Shown: positions 32,758 to 41,827 of the stretch, in pieces
Layout of the letters: each line of letters begins with the position of its first letter
Position numbering within the stretch: the first letter of the stretch is position 1
NCBI RefSeq assembly: GCF_014127285.1
Contig: NZ_CP059901.1
Coordinates: 682,001 to 746,000 of the forward strand
Length of the DNA: 64,000 nt
Source of the DNA: Mumia sp. ZJ1417
GTDB lineage: Bacteria > Actinomycetota > Actinomycetes > Propionibacteriales > Nocardioidaceae
Reading direction: 5' to 3'
The notes under the pieces: model-generated
Seen by the model: only the letters and a program-made list of their open reading frames with translations
What the model was told of the DNA's origin: nothing
Databases searched by the model: none
Made by a program: the position numbers and the translations under genes

Positions 32758-32811
32758 GCCCGTCAGCGTAGCGAGTCGCTCTCCGCGCACTCGCGAGTCA
32801 CTCCTGCCGCG

Positions 32812-33129
32812 TCAGAAGAGGGAGAGGGCCAGCACCGCGATCCCGAACGCGGCGACACTGAGCGCGAGCAGGAAAGGGGCTCGTGTCGCGTGGAGCGGCT
32901 GGGTCTCCGCGATCTGCCGGTCGTTGTCGCGCCACCGGGAGTAGCCCAGGTACGCCAGCACGATGCCGCTCCCGAGGATGACGCCTCCGACGGCGCGGGT
33001 GCTGACCTTTCCGCCCAGGTTGTCACCGAACTGGATGATCGCCACGCCCGCGGCCATGAGCGCGAGAGCAGTGCGGATGTACGCGAGGTAGGTGCGCTCG
33101 TTGGCGAGGACGAGCTGGACGTTGCTCAT
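32812..33129 (-). CDS. DUF202 (YidH-like) membrane protein
   Basis: A 105-residue protein with three membrane helices and the DUF202 start QLVLANERTYLAYIRTALAL. The family is widespread and its function is not established. It follows no clear operon partner; the divergent ECF sigma gene begins 95 bases away. Confidence 0.9.
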   Translation of the reverse strand: MSNVQLVLANERTYLAYIRTALALMAAGVAIIQFGDNLGGKVSTRAVGGVILGSGIVLAYLGYSRWRDNDRQIAETQPLHATRAPFLLALSVAAFGIAVLALSLF

Positions 33130-33224
33130 GCGGTGAGTGTGGCACGGCGGGGCGCTCGATGTGACGCGCCACTCGAACGCGCGTGCAACACGAGGACCCC
33201 CACCTGCGTCCATGATGTGTGACC

Positions 33225-33731
33225 ATGACCGACTCCGGGCAGCTGGCTGACGCCGACGCGTTCGTGCGCGAGCACGCCACGTGGCTGTCCCGTCTGGCCT
33301 ACCTGCTCGTCGGGAGTCGCGAGGATGCCCTGGATCTCGCTCAGGAGACCTGCACCCGGGTGTGGAAGTCCTGGCCGAGCGTCTCCACCGCCGAGGATCC
33401 GAAGGCCTACGTCGCGACGATCATGGCCAACCTCCAGCGCAGCCGTTGGAGACGCAAGAAGCTGCGAGAGGTGCCGTACGAACCGGCGGTGCACGCCGAT
33501 GCGCCCAGCGGCCTCGCCTACGAGGAGGTCGACGCGCTCCGGCAGGGGCTCGACGCCCTGTCCGACCGCCAGCGGCGCGCGATCGTGCTCCGCTTCTGGG
33601 TCGACCTCGACGATGCGGCGATCGCCGAGGCGCTCGGCTGTCGCCCCGCGACCGTACGCAGTCTCTTGTCGCGGGGCATCGCACGGCTGCGTGAGGACCT
33701 GACCGACCCGTTCGAGGAGAGCACGCCATGA
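33225..33731 (+). CDS. ECF sigma factor, SigE-like actinobacterial family
   Basis: A 168-residue extracytoplasmic-function sigma factor. Region 2 reads LAYLLVGSREDALDLAQETC and VATIMANLQRSRWRRKK; region 4 reads DALSDRQRRAIVLRFWVDLD then DAAIAEALGCRPATVRSLLS. Two starts are possible (GTG 33219, ATG 33225); the ATG is given, with low certainty. Its stop overlaps the following anti-sigma-like gene (ATGA). The paired membrane protein most likely holds it inactive until an envelope signal arrives. Confidence 0.9.
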   Translation: MTDSGQLADADAFVREHATWLSRLAYLLVGSREDALDLAQETCTRVWKSWPSVSTAEDPKAYVATIMANLQRSRWRRKKLREVPYEPAVHADAPSGLAYEEVDALRQGLDALSDRQRRAIVLRFWVDLDDAAIAEALGCRPATVRSLLSRGIARLREDLTDPFEESTP

Positions 33732-34669
33732 ATGACGACGAGATTCGGCGGCGTCTCGACGACCTCGCGGCGTACGCGCCCGAGGGCGACGAGCTCCGCG
33801 AACGGTGGGAGGCGGCTTCCCGCACGCGACACACGGGGGTGGTGTCGCGTCGGGTGGCGCCCGTCGCCGCGGTCCTTGCCGCGGCAGCGGTGCTGGTCGT
33901 CGCCGGGGTCGGGCTTTCCGGCCTCGGCGACGACGTGCCGCGTGACGCCCCGCAGGCCACCGCGCCTTCCGCGACCACCGAGGCGCCGTCAGACAGCGCC
34001 CGCGTGGCGGGTCGCGGTGACGACACGAGCGTGTCGCAGATCCTCGGCGCTCCCGGGGCCGCGCTGCGCGAAGTCGGTCGCGGACGGATCGTGGTGTCGG
34101 TGCCCGAGACATGGCGCTGGGAGACACCTCAGTGCGACGAGCCGGTCCACAGCGCCTATTTCTTCACGGTCGGCGTCTTCAAGGCGTGCGCGTCCCCGAG
34201 CTCGACCACCATCACGACCCTGCGCATCGACTCGCTCGCCGCGACCGGGCAGGTCGAGGGCGATCCGACGCTGACAGACAGCTCGCTCAACGGGGTCGCG
34301 TACGGGCAGGAACGCAGCATCGTCGACGGGGTGACGCGGGACGTGATCGTCGTGCCCTCGGAGGACGTACGCCTCATCGTGAAGGGATCGCCCGAGGCGG
34401 TCGACGCCGTGGTAAGGACGTTGCGGCTGCTGCCGGCTGACGAGGTGACCGTGCCTCAGCTGACGCTCGGCGTGAGCGGAGGCAAGAAGGGGTACGCCGC
34501 GCTGCCGAGCGTGCGCGAGATGGAGGCGCGTCTCGAGCGCGTCGGGCTCGGGGCGCAGATCCGGACGAGCGTCGGTACGAGGGGCTCCGGCAAGCTGCGG
34601 GTGACCCCGGCGCCGGGAGCTGTCGTCGATGTCGGGACCGTCGTGCGGGTGGAGCGCGTCGGAGGCTAG
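33728..34669 (+). CDS. Membrane anti-sigma-like protein with C-terminal PASTA-like segment
   Basis: A 313-residue protein: a short cytosolic N-terminus (1-38, MNDDEIRRRLDDLAAYAPEG), one membrane helix (about 42-66), an extracytoplasmic region with two Cys that may pair (PQCDEPV and FKACASP), and a final ~65 residues resembling a PASTA fold (LPSVREMEARLERVG, then VTPAPGAVVDVGTVVRV). PASTA units bind cell-wall fragments or beta-lactams in other proteins. Coupling to the ECF sigma gene suggests a regulator that reports on the cell wall. No classic zinc anti-sigma motif is present. Confidence 0.8.
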   Translation: MNDDEIRRRLDDLAAYAPEGDELRERWEAASRTRHTGVVSRRVAPVAAVLAAAAVLVVAGVGLSGLGDDVPRDAPQATAPSATTEAPSDSARVAGRGDDTSVSQILGAPGAALREVGRGRIVVSVPETWRWETPQCDEPVHSAYFFTVGVFKACASPSSTTITTLRIDSLAATGQVEGDPTLTDSSLNGVAYGQERSIVDGVTRDVIVVPSEDVRLIVKGSPEAVDAVVRTLRLLPADEVTVPQLTLGVSGGKKGYAALPSVREMEARLERVGLGAQIRTSVGTRGSGKLRVTPAPGAVVDVGTVVRVERVGG

Positions 34670-34760
34670 CGACGCGAAGGCGTCCGGCCGTTCCGCGACG
34701 CCGGATACACTGGACGGGCACAGGGTTCCTGGCGCGTTCTGGTGGAGGGTAGGCGCGCCA

Positions 34761-35993
34761 ATGACGCCTACCCTGAGGACCTCTGTGTCACCCCTTGCCT
34801 CGTACCGCCGACTCTTCGCGATGGTCGGCCCTGCGTACGTCGTTGTCGCCTTTCTCGGGCGACTCCCGCTGGCCATGAGCCAGATGGGCACGCTCCTGCT
34901 CGTCTCGTCCACGACCGGTTCCTACACGACGGGCGGTCTGGCTGCCGGCGCGCTCGCGATCGCCAACGCGGTCGTCTCTCCCATCGCAGGTGCGATCGCC
35001 GACCGGACCGGACAGCGGCCCGTGGTCCTCGTCCAGTCCTTCGCCGGTGGCGCCGGACTCGCGGTGCTGGTCCTGCTCGCCCAGGCCGGTGCTGCTGACG
35101 GGTGGCTGATCGCCATCGCCGCGCTCACCGGTGCCGCGATGCCACAGGTCGGCCCGTTGGCCCGGGTGCGCTGGCGCCCGATCACGGGGCGGGCGGGACG
35201 TGAGTCGCCGCAGCTCGTCGACGCCGCCTTCTCGTACGAGGGTGCCGCGGACGAGGCCTCGTTCGTGCTCGGACCCGCCCTCGTCGGCGCGGTCGCCGTG
35301 CTCGTCGACCCGGCGGGGTCGCTGCTGGTCGCGGCCGCCCTGCTCGTGGTGTTCGGCGGATGGTTCGGGCTCCACCCGACGGCGACGCTCACCCGTCTCA
35401 CCCACGTCGCGAACGCCGTCAAGGGACGCATCTTCACGAAGGCCTTCGCGTTCATCGTCGTCGCCCAGCTTCTCGTGGGTGTGCTGTTCGGGTCGGTGCA
35501 GACCGGCGCGACAGCGCTCGCCACCGCCGAGGGGACGCCGGGGCTCTCCGGACTCGTGCACGCGATGCTCGGTGTGGGCTCGGTGGTCGCCGGGCTGTCG
35601 ATGGCGTGGGTGCCTGCACGGATCGGCTTCGAGCGACGCATCCTCGTCGCCGCAGCCGCGCTGGCGGTGCTGTCCTCGCCGCTGGTGCTCGTGCACAGCC
35701 TGCCCGCGCTCGTCGCTGTCGTGCTGGTGCTCGGCTTCGCTGTCGCCCCGTACATGATCAGCAACTTCACGCTCGGGGAGCGCATCGTGCCGCTGAGCCG
35801 GGTCGGTGCGGCGATGACCCTGCTGGCAGGCGCGACCGGGATCGGCTACGCCGTGGGGTCGACGACCGCGGGGCGGCTCGCCGACGCGGGCGGCTACGGG
35901 CCTGCGTTCGGTGTCACCGTCACGGCCGCGTGGCTGGCCCTGATCATGGCCCTCGTCGCGCAGCGCACCCTCAGCCGCGCCCCTCAGCGCTGA
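34761..35993 (+). CDS. Major facilitator superfamily transporter
   Basis: A 410-residue protein with about 12 membrane helices. The loop between helices 2 and 3 (GAIADRTGQRPVVLVQ) is the MFS motif A, and a long middle loop separates the halves. Many small actinobacterial efflux pumps look like this; the cargo is unknown. GGAGGG lies before the ATG at 34761. A TACACT -10-like box is upstream near 34705. Confidence 0.88.
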   Translation: MTPTLRTSVSPLASYRRLFAMVGPAYVVVAFLGRLPLAMSQMGTLLLVSSTTGSYTTGGLAAGALAIANAVVSPIAGAIADRTGQRPVVLVQSFAGGAGLAVLVLLAQAGAADGWLIAIAALTGAAMPQVGPLARVRWRPITGRAGRESPQLVDAAFSYEGAADEASFVLGPALVGAVAVLVDPAGSLLVAAALLVVFGGWFGLHPTATLTRLTHVANAVKGRIFTKAFAFIVVAQLLVGVLFGSVQTGATALATAEGTPGLSGLVHAMLGVGSVVAGLSMAWVPARIGFERRILVAAAALAVLSSPLVLVHSLPALVAVVLVLGFAVAPYMISNFTLGERIVPLSRVGAAMTLLAGATGIGYAVGSTTAGRLADAGGYGPAFGVTVTAAWLALIMALVAQRTLSRAPQR

Positions 35994-36000
35994 CGGGCCC

Positions 36001-36591
36001 TCAGCGGGAGAGGGCGGTACGGAGACCGTCGCGGACCTGCGGCCACTCGTCGTCGGTGACGCTGTAGAGCACCGTCGTCCGGTACGACCCGTCCTTGCGC
36101 GGTTTGTGCTTGCGCAGCAGGCCCTCCTTCGTGGCGCCGAGCCGCTCGATCGCAGTCTGCGACTGCGTGTTGTGCTCGTCGGTCTCCCACGCGACGCGGA
36201 CAGCGCCGAGGGTGCCGAAGGCGTGGGTGAGCAGCAGGAGCTTCGACTCCGTGTTCACACCGGTGCGCTGGAACCGCTCGCCCAGCCAGGTGCCGCCGAT
36301 GATGAGTGAACGGCGCTCGGGGTTGATCTCGTAGAACGTGGTGATGCCGGCGACCTCGCCAGACTTCGTATCGACCTGCGCCCAGGCGTTGGTGTCCGGC
36401 ATCGCGAGGTAGCGCCCCACGACGGCCTCGGCCTCGGTGAGGGTCGTCGGACGGTCGAATGACATCCACTGGAACACGGAGTCGTCCTCCGACGCTGCGA
36501 GCACGCCCTCCGCGTGGTGCGGGCGCAGCTGCGTGAGGGTGATGTGATCGCCGAACATGTCCTGGGCTTCGTACCACTGACTCGGTCGCAT
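36001..36591 (-). CDS. GNAT-family N-acetyltransferase (RimJ/RimL-like)
   Basis: A 196-residue acetyltransferase. The acetyl-CoA loop region is GGTWLGERFQRTGVNTESKL, and the C-terminal motif with TDEHNTQSQTAIERLGATKE and GLLRKHKPRKDG fits the RimL/Pfam Acetyltransf_3 group, which modifies N-termini or small amines. TTAGGG precedes the ATG at 36591. The protein ends next to the convergent MFS gene. Substrate unknown. Confidence 0.9.
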   Translation of the reverse strand: MRPSQWYEAQDMFGDHITLTQLRPHHAEGVLAASEDDSVFQWMSFDRPTTLTEAEAVVGRYLAMPDTNAWAQVDTKSGEVAGITTFYEINPERRSLIIGGTWLGERFQRTGVNTESKLLLLTHAFGTLGAVRVAWETDEHNTQSQTAIERLGATKEGLLRKHKPRKDGSYRTTVLYSVTDDEWPQVRDGLRTALSR

Positions 36592-36636
36592 GCGCTCGAC
36601 CCTAACGGGACCCAAAAGCGCGTCGGGCGGGATGCC

Positions 36637-38112
36637 TCAGTCGATGGGGCGGGTCCGCTTGCCGTGCGGCTCGCGGATCAGCTCGAGCTCCTCGAGGAAG
36701 CTCTGCGCCCACTTGTCGATGTCGTGCTCCATCACCTGGCGGCGCATGGCGCGCATCCGCTTGGCCTTCTCCTTGGGCGGATCGGTGATGGCCTTGAGCA
36801 TCGTGGCCTTCATGCCGTTGATGTCGTACGGGTTGACCAGGTAGGCCTGCTTGAGCTCCGCGGCGGCCCCCGCGAACTCGCTCAGCACCAGCGCCCCGGT
36901 CTCCTCGTAGCGGCACGCGACGTACTCCTTGGCGACGAGGTTCATCCCGTCGCGCAGCGGCGTCACGACCATCACGTCGGCGGCACGGTAGAGGGCGGCC
37001 ATCTCGCTGCGCGGGTAAGAGGAGTGCAGGTAGGTGATCGGCGGCTGTCCGATCCGGCCGACGTCGCCGTTGATGCGCCCGACGAGGCGGTCGATCTCGT
37101 CGCGCAGGCGGCGGTACTGGTCGACCCGCTCGCGCGACGGCGGCGCAACCTGGACGAACACGGCGTCGGCCGGATCGAGGAGCCCTTCCTGGGCGAGCTC
37201 GCCGAACGCACGCAAGCGTTGCGGCATGCCCTTGGTGTAGTCGAGGCGGTCCACGCCGAGCAGGACGAACTTGGGGTTGCCGAGGCTCTCGCGGATCTCG
37301 GCGGCCCGCGTCTGCGTCTCGGGCTGACGCGCCAGCTGCTCGAACGAGTGCGAGTCGATCGAGATCGGGAACGCCTTGGCGACGACCGTACGACCGTCCT
37401 CGAGATAGATGGTGTCGCGGTGCGTCTTGTTGCCGACGCGCAGGCGTACGAGGCGGACGAAGTTCTGGGCGGCCCCGGTCGTCTGGAAGCCGATCAGGTC
37501 CGCGCCGAGCAGGCCCTCGAGGATGCGTCGGCGCCACGGGAGCTGGGTGAAGAGCTCGGCCGGCGGGAACGGCACGTGCAGGAAGTAGCCGATCCGCAGG
37601 TCGGGACGCATCTCGCGCAGCATCTGCGGGACGAGCTGGAGCTGGTAGTCCTGGACCCACACCACGGCCGACGGCTCGGCGATCGCGGCGGCGTACTGGG
37701 CGAAGCGGCGGTTGACCGCGACATAGGAGTCCCACCACTCGCGGTGGAACTCCGGCGTCGCGATCACGTCGTGGTAGAGCGGCCAGAGGGTCGCGTTGGA
37801 GAAGCCCTCGTAGTACTCCTCGACCTCTTGCTCGTGGATCGGGATCGGCACCAGCTGCATGCCCTCGTGGTCGAACGGCGCCAGTTCCTCGTCAGCGGCG
37901 CCGGTCCACCCGATCCACGCGCCGCCCTGCTTGCGCAGCACGGGCTCGAGCGCGGTGACGAGCCCGCCAGGCGAGGTGCGCCACGTCGTCGACCCGTCCG
38001 GCAACTGCGCGCGATCGACAGGGAGACGGTTGGCTGCGACCACGAACGACGCGGACCCCTCGTGCCCTCGCAGGCTCTTGGTGACCGTGTCGGACCTGCG
38101 TACGTCGCTCAT
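36637..38112 (-). CDS. otsA: Trehalose-6-phosphate synthase
   Basis: A 491-residue GT20 enzyme that joins glucose from UDP- or GDP-glucose to glucose-6-phosphate. VVAANRLPVDR, VWVQDYQLQLVPQMLR, YFLHVPFPPAELF, LLGVDRLDYTKG and TPLRDGMNLVAKEYVA are all family motifs in order. It is the first step of the OtsAB route. The phosphatase gene otsB lies about 4.5 kb away on the other strand, an uncommon split. The ATG at 38112 leaves a 20-residue leader before the first strand. Confidence 0.96.
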   Translation of the reverse strand: MSDVRRSDTVTKSLRGHEGSASFVVAANRLPVDRAQLPDGSTTWRTSPGGLVTALEPVLRKQGGAWIGWTGAADEELAPFDHEGMQLVPIPIHEQEVEEYYEGFSNATLWPLYHDVIATPEFHREWWDSYVAVNRRFAQYAAAIAEPSAVVWVQDYQLQLVPQMLREMRPDLRIGYFLHVPFPPAELFTQLPWRRRILEGLLGADLIGFQTTGAAQNFVRLVRLRVGNKTHRDTIYLEDGRTVVAKAFPISIDSHSFEQLARQPETQTRAAEIRESLGNPKFVLLGVDRLDYTKGMPQRLRAFGELAQEGLLDPADAVFVQVAPPSRERVDQYRRLRDEIDRLVGRINGDVGRIGQPPITYLHSSYPRSEMAALYRAADVMVVTPLRDGMNLVAKEYVACRYEETGALVLSEFAGAAAELKQAYLVNPYDINGMKATMLKAITDPPKEKAKRMRAMRRQVMEHDIDKWAQSFLEELELIREPHGKRTRPID

Positions 38113-38161
38113 GGGATCGACCCTATCCGCGAACGGAGACGGAGTCAGCGGGCGGCGGACC

Positions 38162-39211
38162 TCAGCCCGTCGTCGAGCCCACCTGTGCGCGGATCTCGTC
38201 CATGATCGCGAGGATCTCGACGGTCTCGTCGAGCGGCAGCAGCGCAGACTCGGTGAGGCCCTCACGCAGGCAGCGGCCGACCTCGACGATCTCGTGGGCG
38301 TACCCCTCGCCGAGGACGGGCACCGTGATCTCGTCGGACTCCCAGTAGCGGGCGTACGTGAAGCCGCGCGGGTTGTTCATCCGGCCCGCGACCTCGATCC
38401 GTCCCCCGTCACCGGCGATCGACGCCCGCCCGTCGGACCAGGCGACCTGGGTCCACGACAGCGACGCCACGGCGCCGTCGTCGTACCGCAGCGTCGCGCC
38501 GCCGTTCAGGTCGACACCGGCGTCGCTGAGCGTCGCCGCGGCGCTGACGTGGGCAGGCTTGCCGAGGAAAAGGTAGGCGAACGTCAGCGGATAGATGCCG
38601 ACGTCGAGCAGCGCGCTCGCTCCGAGGGTGGGGTCCCACAGGCGTGCCTTGTCGGTCGGGGCCACGAATCCGAGGTCGGCACGAACCTGGCGCACCTCCC
38701 CGCACGCGCCCTCGGCGACCATCTCACGCATCCGGACGATGTTCGGATTGAGGCGCATCCACATCGCCTCGGCGAAGAACAGTCCGCGTCTGCGCGCCTC
38801 GTCGACCAGGTGCTGCGCCGACGCGGCCTCGAGGGTGAGCGCCTTCTCGCACAGCACCGGCTTGCCGGCGTCGAAGCACGCGAGCACGTCCTCGGTGTGA
38901 CGTCCGTGGGGCGTCGCGACGTACACGACGTCCACGTCGGGGTCGGCGAGGAGGCTCTCGTACGACCCGTAAGCACGCGGGCGGGTGTCGCCGGTCGTGT
39001 ACTCGTCGGCGAACGCGCGGGCCGACGACAGCGAGCGCGAGCCGACGGCGTGCAGGACGGCATCGTCGAGCAGGGCGAGGTCCCGCGCGAACGAGTGGGC
39101 GATGTCGCCGGTGGCGAGGATGCCCCAGCGGGTCTCGACAGGCTCGACCGGCGAGGGGCCAGGCTCGACCGGCGAGGGGCCAGGCTCGACCGGCGAGGTG
39201 TCGGATGTCAT
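38162..39211 (-). CDS. Gfo/Idh/MocA-family oxidoreductase with repeat-coded N-terminus
   Basis: A 349-residue NAD(P)-dependent oxidoreductase. The Rossmann motif WGILATGDIAHSFARD begins only at about residue 29. VVYVATPHGRHTEDV and the conserved Lys in VLCEKALTLE are the catalytic part, and the C-terminal domain follows normally. The preceding residues, PVEPGPS repeated, are coded by three 21-bp DNA repeats and look like an acquired tail rather than part of the fold. Start ATG 39211 is preferred over 39220 because of the GAGG spacing. Substrate unknown. Confidence 0.9.
   Translation of the reverse strand: MTSDTSPVEPGPSPVEPGPSPVEPVETRWGILATGDIAHSFARDLALLDDAVLHAVGSRSLSSARAFADEYTTGDTRPRAYGSYESLLADPDVDVVYVATPHGRHTEDVLACFDAGKPVLCEKALTLEAASAQHLVDEARRRGLFFAEAMWMRLNPNIVRMREMVAEGACGEVRQVRADLGFVAPTDKARLWDPTLGASALLDVGIYPLTFAYLFLGKPAHVSAAATLSDAGVDLNGGATLRYDDGAVASLSWTQVAWSDGRASIAGDGGRIEVAGRMNNPRGFTYARYWESDEITVPVLGEGYAHEIVEVGRCLREGLTESALLPLDETVEILAIMDEIRAQVGSTTG
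39140..39202. repeat. Three 21-bp tandem repeats within the oxidoreductase N-terminus
   Basis: Unit AGGCTCGACCGGCGAGGGGCC repeats twice exactly and a third time with changes at the end. The first copy is preceded by GGTCTCGAC, so the left edge reads as a REP-like element CTCGACAGGCTCGACC. In frame the repeats encode PVEPGPS. A 21-bp unit keeps the frame. Confidence 0.9.
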
Positions 39212-39300
39212 GTCCGCCATCCTCGCGCCCGCGAACCGTGCGCGCCACGCCGGGAGGCAGCGAATGACACGGAGGTGATTCGCCCGCCTACGATGGACAC

Positions 39301-39609
39301 ATGGATGCCGCCACCGAGTCGCCGTCACCGACCGCGTCGTCGCGACCGGAGAAGGCCTCCGACCTCACCGAGCGTGAGCGGGCGATCCTGGCGTTCGAGC
39401 GGACCTGGTGGAAGTACGCCGGCATCAAGGAGCAGGCGATCCGCGCGGAGTTCGGACTGTCGGCCACCCGCTACTACCAGGTTCTCAACGCCCTGATCGA
39501 CCGCGAGCCCGCGCTCGCGCACGACCCGCTGCTCGTGAAGCGGCTGCGGAGAATGCGCACGGCGCGTCGTCGCACCCGCTCGGCGCGGCGCCTGGACGCC
39601 GACGCGTAG
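39301..39609 (+). CDS. DUF3263 protein
   Basis: A 102-residue protein with the DUF3263 core ILAFERTWWKYAGIKEQAIR, then FGLSATRYYQVLNALIDREP, a small helix-turn-helix-like domain, and a basic C-terminus RTARRRTRSARR. It is common before LytR_C proteins in actinobacteria, and here too the LytR_C gene follows after 10 bases. DNA binding is likely from the fold; targets unknown. Confidence 0.92.
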   Translation: MDAATESPSPTASSRPEKASDLTERERAILAFERTWWKYAGIKEQAIRAEFGLSATRYYQVLNALIDREPALAHDPLLVKRLRRMRTARRRTRSARRLDADA

Positions 39610-39619
39610 GAGGCAAGCC

Positions 39620-40123
39620 GTGAACGAACGACGCCGGGTCACGCAGCGTACGAGGATCTCACCCCGAGCGGTCCCGTCGGTCGCCGTCGTCGGCGCGCTG
39701 GTCGTCCTCGCTCTCGCGACCCTCGGGCTGCTCGTGAGCAACGACCCCGAAGAGGCGCCCGCCGCAGCGCCCACCCCGACGGCGACGACCGCCGCGCCGA
39801 CACCTGAACCGGTCGCCACCCCTGCCCCGACGGCGGCGGCCCCGACGACTGCCGAGGTCCCGCGCGCGTTCGTCGAGGTCTACAACAACTCGAAGGTCAG
39901 CGGCCTGGCCGACGCCACCGCGGCGCGTATCGAGGACGCCGGCTGGAAGGTCGTCGGCGTCGACAACTGGTACGGCAAGATCCCCGAGTCGACCGTCTAC
40001 TACCCCAAGAAGCTCGAGGACCAGGCCAAGCGGCTCGCCGCCGACCTCAAGATCGACCGGGTCAAGCCGGCGATCGAGCCGATGAAGTTCGACCGTCTGA
40101 CGCTCATCCTTACTGAGGGCTGA
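39620..40123 (+). CDS. Membrane-anchored LytR C-terminal domain protein
   Basis: A 167-residue protein: cytosolic basic start, one membrane helix (about 20-42), a proline/threonine/alanine-rich linker (about 45-80) and a LytR_C domain (EVYNNSKVSGLADATAARI, GWKVVGVDNWYG, PESTVYYPKKLEDQAKRLA). The domain faces the cell wall. The domain occurs in LCP proteins and alone; its role is not settled. GTG 39620 follows AGGAGG. Its stop codon lies inside a 17-bp tandem repeat. Confidence 0.9.
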   Translation: MNERRRVTQRTRISPRAVPSVAVVGALVVLALATLGLLVSNDPEEAPAAAPTPTATTAAPTPEPVATPAPTAAAPTTAEVPRAFVEVYNNSKVSGLADATAARIEDAGWKVVGVDNWYGKIPESTVYYPKKLEDQAKRLAADLKIDRVKPAIEPMKFDRLTLILTEG

Positions 40124-40159
40124 GTCTTACTGAGGGCTGAGTCTCACCGAGGGCTGACG
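40109..40159. repeat. Three 17-bp tandem repeats across a stop codon
   Basis: Unit CTTACTGAGGGCTGAGT occurs exactly twice (40109-40125, 40126-40142) and a third time altered (40143-40159). The TGA that ends the LytR_C gene (40121-40123) falls inside the first unit, so added copies change only the downstream spacer to the next start at 40186. Confidence 0.9.
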
Positions 40160-40185
40160 CCACGGGGGCCACTACGCTCAGGCGC

Positions 40186-41820
40186 GTGCGCCGCCTCTCC
40201 CTCTACACGCTCCCTGGTGCGTACGGTGCCGTCCTCCTCGGGTGCCTGGCCTTCACGCCGTCGCTGCTGCCACGGCCCGCGGTGTTCCAGGGCCTCGTCG
40301 CCGGGGTGAGTTCGGCGCTCGGGTATGGGCTCGGGGTGCTCGCCGCGTACGTCTGGCGCGAGCTCGTCGATCGGGACACCCATCCGGCACAGCGCCGCTC
40401 TTGGGCGGTCTTCGCCGCGATCGCGACCGTGGCCGTCGCTGCCTCGCTGGTGGCCGGCCGGCTGTGGCAGGACGAGATCCGCGCGCTGATGGGCATGGAC
40501 CGCGAGCCGTGGCCGTGGCTGCTGACCATCCCGCTGGCCTGGGCACTCGTCGCGCTGCTGCTCATCCAGCTCGGTCGCGGCCTTCGGTGGCTCTACCACA
40601 AGCTCGTCCGGCTGCTCGACCGTGCGCTGGGTGAGCGGGCCGCCAAGGCGCTCGGCCTCCTCGTCGTCGCCTGGCTCCTGGTCGGTGCGATCGACGGCGT
40701 GCTGTTCGACCGGTTGCGCGCCACGGCGGACGACGTCTTCTCGTACCGCAACACGATCACGCCGGACGGGGTCGAGCAGCCGACCAACCCGGAGCGCTCC
40801 GGGAGCCCGGACTCGCTGGTCGCCTGGGAGACACTCGGCCGTGAGGGCCGGGTGTTCGCCGCGTCAGGTCCACGGGCCGACGACATCGCGGCGTACACGG
40901 GCCGCCCTGCCCGCGAGCCGGTGCGGGTCTTCGCGGGACTGGAGTCGGGCGACGACTTCTCGCAGCGGGCGGCACTCGCCGTCGAGGACCTCGTGCGCGC
41001 GGGAGGGTTCGCGCGCCAGCGGCTCCTCGTCGTCACCACGACGGGCTCGGGGTGGGTGGAGGAGACGTCGGCGTCGAGCTTCGAGTACCTCGCGGACGGC
41101 GACTCCGCCGTGGTCGGCATGCAGTACTCGTCGTTCCCGTCGTGGATCTCCTACCTCGTCGACCAGGAGCAGGCGCAGAACTCCGGTCGTGAGCTGTTCG
41201 ACGCGGTGTTCGCGCACTGGTCGGCGATGCCCGTCGACGCGCGTCCGGAGCTGTACGTGTTCGGGGAGAGCCTCGGGTCGTTCGGGGGAGAGGCCGCGTT
41301 CTCGGGCGCGTACGACGTCGCCAACCGCACAGACGGCGCGCTCTTCGTCGGGCCGCCGAGCTTCAACCCGTTGTGGAGCCGCTTCGTCGGCGACCGCGAC
41401 GCAGGCACGCCGGAGGTGCTGCCGGTCTATCAGGACGGTCGTACGGTGCGGTTCGCGCGGCGTACCTCTGAACCGATCGCGCCTGCAGGCGAGCCGTGGG
41501 ACGGCACTCGGGTCCTCTATCTCCAGCACGCGTCCGACCCCATCGTGTGGTGGAACACCCAGCTCCTCATGACCCGGCCGGACTGGCTGCGCGAGGAGCG
41601 CGGCCCGGAGGTGCTGCCGTCGGTGCAGTGGATCCCGCTCGTCACGTTCTGGCAGGTCACCGCCGACATGGCGCTCGGTACGGAGGTGCCGCCGGGGTAC
41701 GGGCACAACTACGCGGGCGAGCACGTCGACGCGTGGGCGACGATCCTGCGGACGCCGGACTGGTCGACCGAGAAGTCGCAGCAGCTGCGCGCGCTGGTGA
41801 CGCAGGACGAGCGACCGTAG
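40186..41820 (+). CDS. Membrane alpha/beta-hydrolase family protein (Abhydrolase_9), copy 1
   Basis: A 544-residue protein. Four to five membrane helices fill the N-terminal ~170 residues (including the motif FTPSLLPRPAVFQG), then an alpha/beta-hydrolase domain with the nucleophile elbow FGESLGSFGG, DPIVWWNTQLLM near the acid site and a late His in GHNYAGEHVDAW. This two-part plan is the Abhydrolase_9 family. It is paralogous to the gene at 43,414. The hydrolase side probably faces outward. Substrate unknown; lipid or cell-wall ester is an inference. Confidence 0.9.
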   Translation: MRRLSLYTLPGAYGAVLLGCLAFTPSLLPRPAVFQGLVAGVSSALGYGLGVLAAYVWRELVDRDTHPAQRRSWAVFAAIATVAVAASLVAGRLWQDEIRALMGMDREPWPWLLTIPLAWALVALLLIQLGRGLRWLYHKLVRLLDRALGERAAKALGLLVVAWLLVGAIDGVLFDRLRATADDVFSYRNTITPDGVEQPTNPERSGSPDSLVAWETLGREGRVFAASGPRADDIAAYTGRPAREPVRVFAGLESGDDFSQRAALAVEDLVRAGGFARQRLLVVTTTGSGWVEETSASSFEYLADGDSAVVGMQYSSFPSWISYLVDQEQAQNSGRELFDAVFAHWSAMPVDARPELYVFGESLGSFGGEAAFSGAYDVANRTDGALFVGPPSFNPLWSRFVGDRDAGTPEVLPVYQDGRTVRFARRTSEPIAPAGEPWDGTRVLYLQHASDPIVWWNTQLLMTRPDWLREERGPEVLPSVQWIPLVTFWQVTADMALGTEVPPGYGHNYAGEHVDAWATILRTPDWSTEKSQQLRALVTQDERP

Positions 41821-41827
41821 CGCCGCC

